Assembly (NCBI GenBank): GCA_027024125.1
Contig: JALVSV010000433.1
Location: 1 to 9,607 of the forward strand
DNA: 9,607 nucleotides
Origin: Methylothermaceae bacterium
GTDB lineage: Bacteria; Pseudomonadota; Gammaproteobacteria; Methylococcales; Methylothermaceae
Direction of reading: 5' to 3'
Below, one piece after another: positions 6,661 through 9,607 of the stretch. The position numbers were made by a program, and so were the translations under genes. The notes beneath the pieces were generated by a model. The model did not search any database. It saw nothing but the letters and a program-made list of their open reading frames with translations, and was not told the DNA's origin. Numbering within the stretch: the first letter of the stretch is position 1; the number at the start of each line of letters is the position of its first letter.

Positions 6661-7797
6661 ATGTATGAACCCATTGCAGCTGCACGAATGGTTATCGCCC
6701 GTGAGGGTGATCGACTGGTTGTCCGGTTGCAAGGTGACTGGCTCATCACATCGACCGACCTGCCTACGCTTGACGAGGTCATCGTCCAGCTGAAAAAACA
6801 ACCGCCCCAGGTAGTCCTGGTAGAGGATGGAGGGATCTCCAAATGGGACAGCACCCTGCTGTTACTGTTATATCAGCTGCGTGATTTCTGCCAGCAAAAG
6901 GGAATCGAACTTGAATGCGGATCTCTGCCGCAAGGCGTACGGCGTCTACTAAAACTTGCCACTTCCGTCTCACCCGCCCAGCACGAAGTTCATGAGGAAG
7001 AGCCGGGCTGGTTGGAGCAAGTCGGCCTGAGCACTCTGAACCTATGCCAGGAAGCTTATGAATTCATTCATTTCATTGGCGATGCCACGCTGGCAGTGGT
7101 CCGGTTCTTCAAAGGGCAGGCCCGGTACAGGCCTCGCGATCTGTGGCTGCTGATCCAGGAGTGTGGACCCACCGCCCTCCCCATCGTGACCTTGATTTCA
7201 CTCCTGGTAGGGCTGATCCTTGCTTATGTGGGCGCCCTCCAGCTGGCGATGTTCGGTGCCCAGATCTATGTTGCCGATCTGGTAGCCATCGGAACGGTGC
7301 GTGAAATGGGTGCCATGATGACCGCCATCATTATGGCAGGCCGCACAGGGTCTGCCTATGCAGCGCAATTGGGCACCATGCAGGTCAACGAGGAAATCGA
7401 TGCCCTGAAAACCCTGGGACTGTCACCGATGGAGTTCCTGGTCATACCCAGAATGCTGGCTTTGATCCTGATGGTTCCCCTGCTCACCCTGTATGCGGAT
7501 CTGGTGGGGATGTTGGGAGGCGGTCTGGCATCTGTGGCCATATTCGATTTGACGGTGTTGGAGTACCTCAATGAAACCCAGCAGTCTGTAGATATGACAG
7601 ATGTTTTCGTGGGCGTTTTCAAAGCTGCGGTATTCGGCATCCTCATCGCCACCTCTGGCTGTCTACGAGGAATGCAATGCAAGCGCAGCGCCCAGGCAGT
7701 GGGTGAAGCGGCCACTTCTGCAGTGGTGACCTCAATCGTCGCCATCGTGGTCAGCGATGCCCTGCTCACCATCTTGTTCACCAAACTGGGGATATAA
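6661..7797 (+). CDS. MlaE-family lipid ABC transporter permease with N-terminal STAS domain
   Basis: Inner-membrane permease of an MCE-type lipid transport system, 378 residues. Residues about 10-100 form a STAS-like domain (VVRLQGDWLI at 20-29, then alternating strand and helix segments), normally carried as a separate MlaB-like subunit or fused as here. A polar linker follows. Residues 160-378 are the MlaE domain with about five membrane segments and the hallmark cytoplasmic stretch VREMGAMMTAIIMAGRTGSA (213-232) followed by QVNEEIDAL, the coupling region that meets the ATPase. The stop is followed after two bases by the GTG of the ATPase gene, so both are co-transcribed. No convincing ribosome site lies before the ATG at 6661. 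An in-frame ATG at 6688 is an alternative but also lacks one and would clip the region just before the STAS domain. The family call is very secure; the cargo, probably phospholipid, is inferred. Confidence 0.92.
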   Translation: MYEPIAAARMVIAREGDRLVVRLQGDWLITSTDLPTLDEVIVQLKKQPPQVVLVEDGGISKWDSTLLLLLYQLRDFCQQKGIELECGSLPQGVRRLLKLATSVSPAQHEVHEEEPGWLEQVGLSTLNLCQEAYEFIHFIGDATLAVVRFFKGQARYRPRDLWLLIQECGPTALPIVTLISLLVGLILAYVGALQLAMFGAQIYVADLVAIGTVREMGAMMTAIIMAGRTGSAYAAQLGTMQVNEEIDALKTLGLSPMEFLVIPRMLALILMVPLLTLYADLVGMLGGGLASVAIFDLTVLEYLNETQQSVDMTDVFVGVFKAAVFGILIATSGCLRGMQCKRSAQAVGEAATSAVVTSIVAIVVSDALLTILFTKLGI

Positions 7798-7799
7798 AG

Positions 7800-8552
7800 G
7801 TGGCCGAGCCCCATATCATCGTACGCGACCTCACCATGGCCTACGGTGACAGAATCATTCAGAAAGATCTCAACTTCTCCATCAGCCGGGGCGATATCTT
7901 CATCATCATGGGTGGCAGTGGATGCGGTAAAAGCACCCTGCTGCGCCATCTGATCGGCCTCATTCGCCCGGCCAAAGGCCAGGTAATCTATGGAGACATC
8001 GATTTCTGGGCTGCAGAACCCGGGATCCGTACGCAAATCCTGCGCCGTGTGGGGGTCCTTTACCAAAGCGGTGCCCTTTGGAGCTCCATGACCCTGGCCG
8101 AGAATGTCAGCCTGCCTCTGGGGGAATACAGCAACCTGGAACCCGCAAAGATTGCCGCCCTGGCCTCTTTGAAACTAGCCTTGGTGGGACTGAAAGGTTT
8201 CGAGGATTACTATCCTTTCGAAATCAGCGGCGGGATGCAGAAACGGGCTGGTCTGGCCCGCGCCATCGCCATGGACCCTGACATTCTTTTTTTCGACGAA
8301 CCCTCTGCAGGTCTTGACCCCATCAGCGCCAAACACTTGGACGATCTGATTGTCGAGCTACGCGACAGCCTGGGAGCCACCGTGGTGATCGTCACCCATG
8401 AATTGCCCAGCATCATGGCCATTGGCACCAATTCCGTCTTCCTCGACGCCGAAAGCAAAACGATGATCGGCCAGGGTCCCCCTAAACAACTCTTGGCAGC
8501 CCCACCCAACCCCAAGGTACACGAATTTCTGACCCGTGGAGGAACATTATGA
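7800..8552 (+). CDS. MlaF-like ATPase of the MCE lipid transporter
   Basis: Cytosolic ABC ATPase of 250 residues that energises the MlaE permease. All motifs are intact: Walker A GGSGCGKST at 38-46 (K44), Q-loop glutamine Q89, signature SGGMQKR at 143-149, Walker B ILFFDEP at 162-168 with catalytic E167, D-loop SAGLD at 169-173, and the switch histidine H200 in VTHE. The GGMQKR form of the signature is characteristic of the Mla/Mkl/Ttg2A ATPases, as opposed to the common GGQQQR. It starts with GTG two bases after the permease stop and ends with an ATGA overlap onto the MCE gene, which is typical of tight translational coupling. No odd features. Confidence 0.93.
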   Translation: MAEPHIIVRDLTMAYGDRIIQKDLNFSISRGDIFIIMGGSGCGKSTLLRHLIGLIRPAKGQVIYGDIDFWAAEPGIRTQILRRVGVLYQSGALWSSMTLAENVSLPLGEYSNLEPAKIAALASLKLALVGLKGFEDYYPFEISGGMQKRAGLARAIAMDPDILFFDEPSAGLDPISAKHLDDLIVELRDSLGATVVIVTHELPSIMAIGTNSVFLDAESKTMIGQGPPKQLLAAPPNPKVHEFLTRGGTL

Positions 8553-9514
8553 GCAAACAGGCCAAACCTGCATTGATTGGCGCTTTCGTCATTGGCGCCA
8601 TTTTTCTGCTTCTGTTGGGTCTCATGTTCTTCGGCGGCCAAGAATTCCTGGCCACGAAAAAGCGCTTCGTGTTGTATTTCTCTGAATCGGTCAATGGGCT
8701 CAATATCGGCTCCCCAGTCAAACTCAGGGGAGTCCAGGTGGGCAAGGTAGTAGAAATTCAAGTCCAGTATGATCCGAAAAAAAACGCCTTGTTATCCCCG
8801 GTCATTATTGAAGTCAACCCCGAAATCATCAAAATCACCGCAGATTCCAAAAGCCGATGGCGAAAAAACAACATCGAGCAGGCCATCGAAAATGGGCTCA
8901 GGGCCCAACTGGATCTCCAGAGCCTGGTGACGGGCCAGCTTTACGTGGCTCTTGATTTCTTTCCTGACACGCCCGTTCATCTGGTTGGACTGGATGAAGA
9001 ATACGAGGAAATTCCCGTCATCCCATCCAGCCAGAAGGAAATAAAAAACACCATCGAAGAACTGGTGCGCCAAGTCCGCGAATTGCCGCTGAAAGAAATC
9101 TTCACCAAGCTCAATTCCACCCTAACCCACATCGACGAGGTAGTCAGTCAACCCGAACTGAAACAGGGTGTTCAGCGCATGGACAATGTTTTGGCCAATC
9201 TCGAGAAATTGACGACAAATCTGGATCAGGAACTCGACGAAGTCACCAGCAATCTGGATGGAACTTTGAAAGTATCACGTCACCTGCTTGAACGATTGGA
9301 TAACACCCTTCCACCCCTGGTGGAACAAACCAAGCTCACCATGAAAAGCGCTGAAAACACACTCAATGCCATGCAGGGAACCCTTGGCCCCGACTCGGAC
9401 CTCAGCACCGAAGCCTATTCCACCCTCAAAGAAGTCAAGAGAGCCGCCCGAGACTTCCGGATACTCACTGAAATGATTCAGACAAGACCTGAAATCTTGA
9501 TTCGAGGAAAGTAA
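8549..9514 (+). CDS. MlaD-like MCE-domain protein, long C-terminal form
   Basis: Periplasmic substrate-channel subunit anchored in the inner membrane, 321 residues. One N-terminal transmembrane helix (about 9-29) is followed by a single MCE domain (about 38-140) with FSESVNGLNIGSPVKLRGV at 44-62 and the pore-related segment GLRAQLDLQSLVTGQ at 116-130. After it comes a long region of about 180 residues, mostly helical and probably coiled-coil, with repeated LDN/LDQ/LDG-type heptads. The C-terminus RPEILIRGK resembles the HPEALLRGK ending seen in PqiB-like and longer MCE proteins. E. coli MlaD is much shorter (about 180 residues), so this protein may form an extended helical needle or bridge rather than a flat ring. 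The ATG overlaps the ATPase stop (ATGA), and its own stop overlaps the next ATG (TAATG). Confidence 0.9.
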   Translation: MSKQAKPALIGAFVIGAIFLLLLGLMFFGGQEFLATKKRFVLYFSESVNGLNIGSPVKLRGVQVGKVVEIQVQYDPKKNALLSPVIIEVNPEIIKITADSKSRWRKNNIEQAIENGLRAQLDLQSLVTGQLYVALDFFPDTPVHLVGLDEEYEEIPVIPSSQKEIKNTIEELVRQVRELPLKEIFTKLNSTLTHIDEVVSQPELKQGVQRMDNVLANLEKLTTNLDQELDEVTSNLDGTLKVSRHLLERLDNTLPPLVEQTKLTMKSAENTLNAMQGTLGPDSDLSTEAYSTLKEVKRAARDFRILTEMIQTRPEILIRGK

Positions 9515-9607
9515 TGAAACATCCGTGCATACTTGCCTTCACTCTGGTATCTTTGCTCTCCGGTTGCACGATTACCAGGGAAAGCCCCCCCACCCATTTC
9601 TACATCC
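9514..9607 (+). CDS. Partial PqiC-like ABC-transport auxiliary lipoprotein
   Basis: Only the first 31 codons are in the window; the gene runs off the right edge. The start ATG overlaps the previous stop as TAATG. The visible part has a basic start (MKH), a hydrophobic stretch and the lipobox LSGC with the lipidated cysteine at residue 18, followed by a short linker and THFYI. This fits the beginning of the ABC_trans_aux (PF03886, PqiC/YmbA-type) lipoproteins, whose mature part often begins with a similar T-x-[FY]-Y-x-L segment. It would be an outer-membrane lipoprotein receiving or docking the MCE channel. The signal peptide and lipobox are plain; the family call rests on few residues plus operon position. 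Confidence 0.75.
   Translation, partial: MKHPCILAFTLVSLLSGCTITRESPPTHFYI

Noticed and set aside
7356..8066. Long reverse-strand open frame of 236 codons across the MlaE/MlaF junction
   Set aside because: It is antisense to two well-supported genes, has no family pattern and no ribosome site, and reads as a shadow of their codon bias.
1..9607. Mobile element, CRISPR array, tRNA or prophage island
   Set aside because: No transposase, integrase, spaced direct repeats, cloverleaf or terminal inverted repeats were noticed on either strand. Gene style appears uniform across the window.

Overview
The window reads as ordinary chromosomal DNA of a Gram-negative bacterium, most likely a gammaproteobacterium or close relative. 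The grounds are an MCE/Mla-type lipid-transport operon with a lipoprotein, which implies an outer membrane, an SmrA-type Smr protein, a DUF3530 protein and a CybB-like cytochrome b561. The genus cannot be fixed from the sequence. Genes are dense, with strong AGGAGG-type ribosome sites and start/stop overlaps. No tRNA, rRNA, CRISPR array, insertion sequence or phage gene was seen.

Layout. Bases 1-130 are a non-coding leader. A forward gene (131-1714) encodes a divergent PfkB/ribokinase-type kinase. It converges with, and overlaps by 23 bp, a reverse pair: an Smr-domain protein (start 3319) followed by an APH/NahK-like sugar kinase (stop 1692). The junction of these two reverse genes is anomalous. 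The Smr frame runs about 115 codons into the kinase, and the kinase's expected N-terminal residues are readable but have no normal start codon. A 254-bp spacer then leads to a forward gene (3574-4752) for a membrane protein that joins a complete four-histidine cytochrome b561 to a DUF3611-like domain. A reverse pair follows: a zinc alcohol dehydrogenase (start 6589) coupled by a 4-bp overlap to an exported DUF3530 alpha/beta-hydrolase-like protein lacking the serine nucleophile (stop 4815). A short AT-rich spacer separates the dehydrogenase from a forward operon: STAS-MlaE permease, MlaF ATPase, MlaD-like MCE protein, and the start of a lipoprotein cut by the window end.

How the genes work together. 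The last four genes form one machine. MlaF powers the MlaE permease in the inner membrane, the MCE protein spans into the periplasm, and the lipoprotein probably links to the outer membrane, together moving phospholipids or other hydrophobic molecules between membranes. The two sugar kinases are neighbours, but no shared pathway can be demonstrated. The cytochrome b561 fusion probably handles electrons in the inner membrane. The dehydrogenase and DUF3530 protein are co-translated, but any functional link is unknown.

No clearly new multi-gene system was found. The most notable items are the b561-DUF3611 fusion, the Smr/kinase frame conflict, and the unusual PfkB-like protein.
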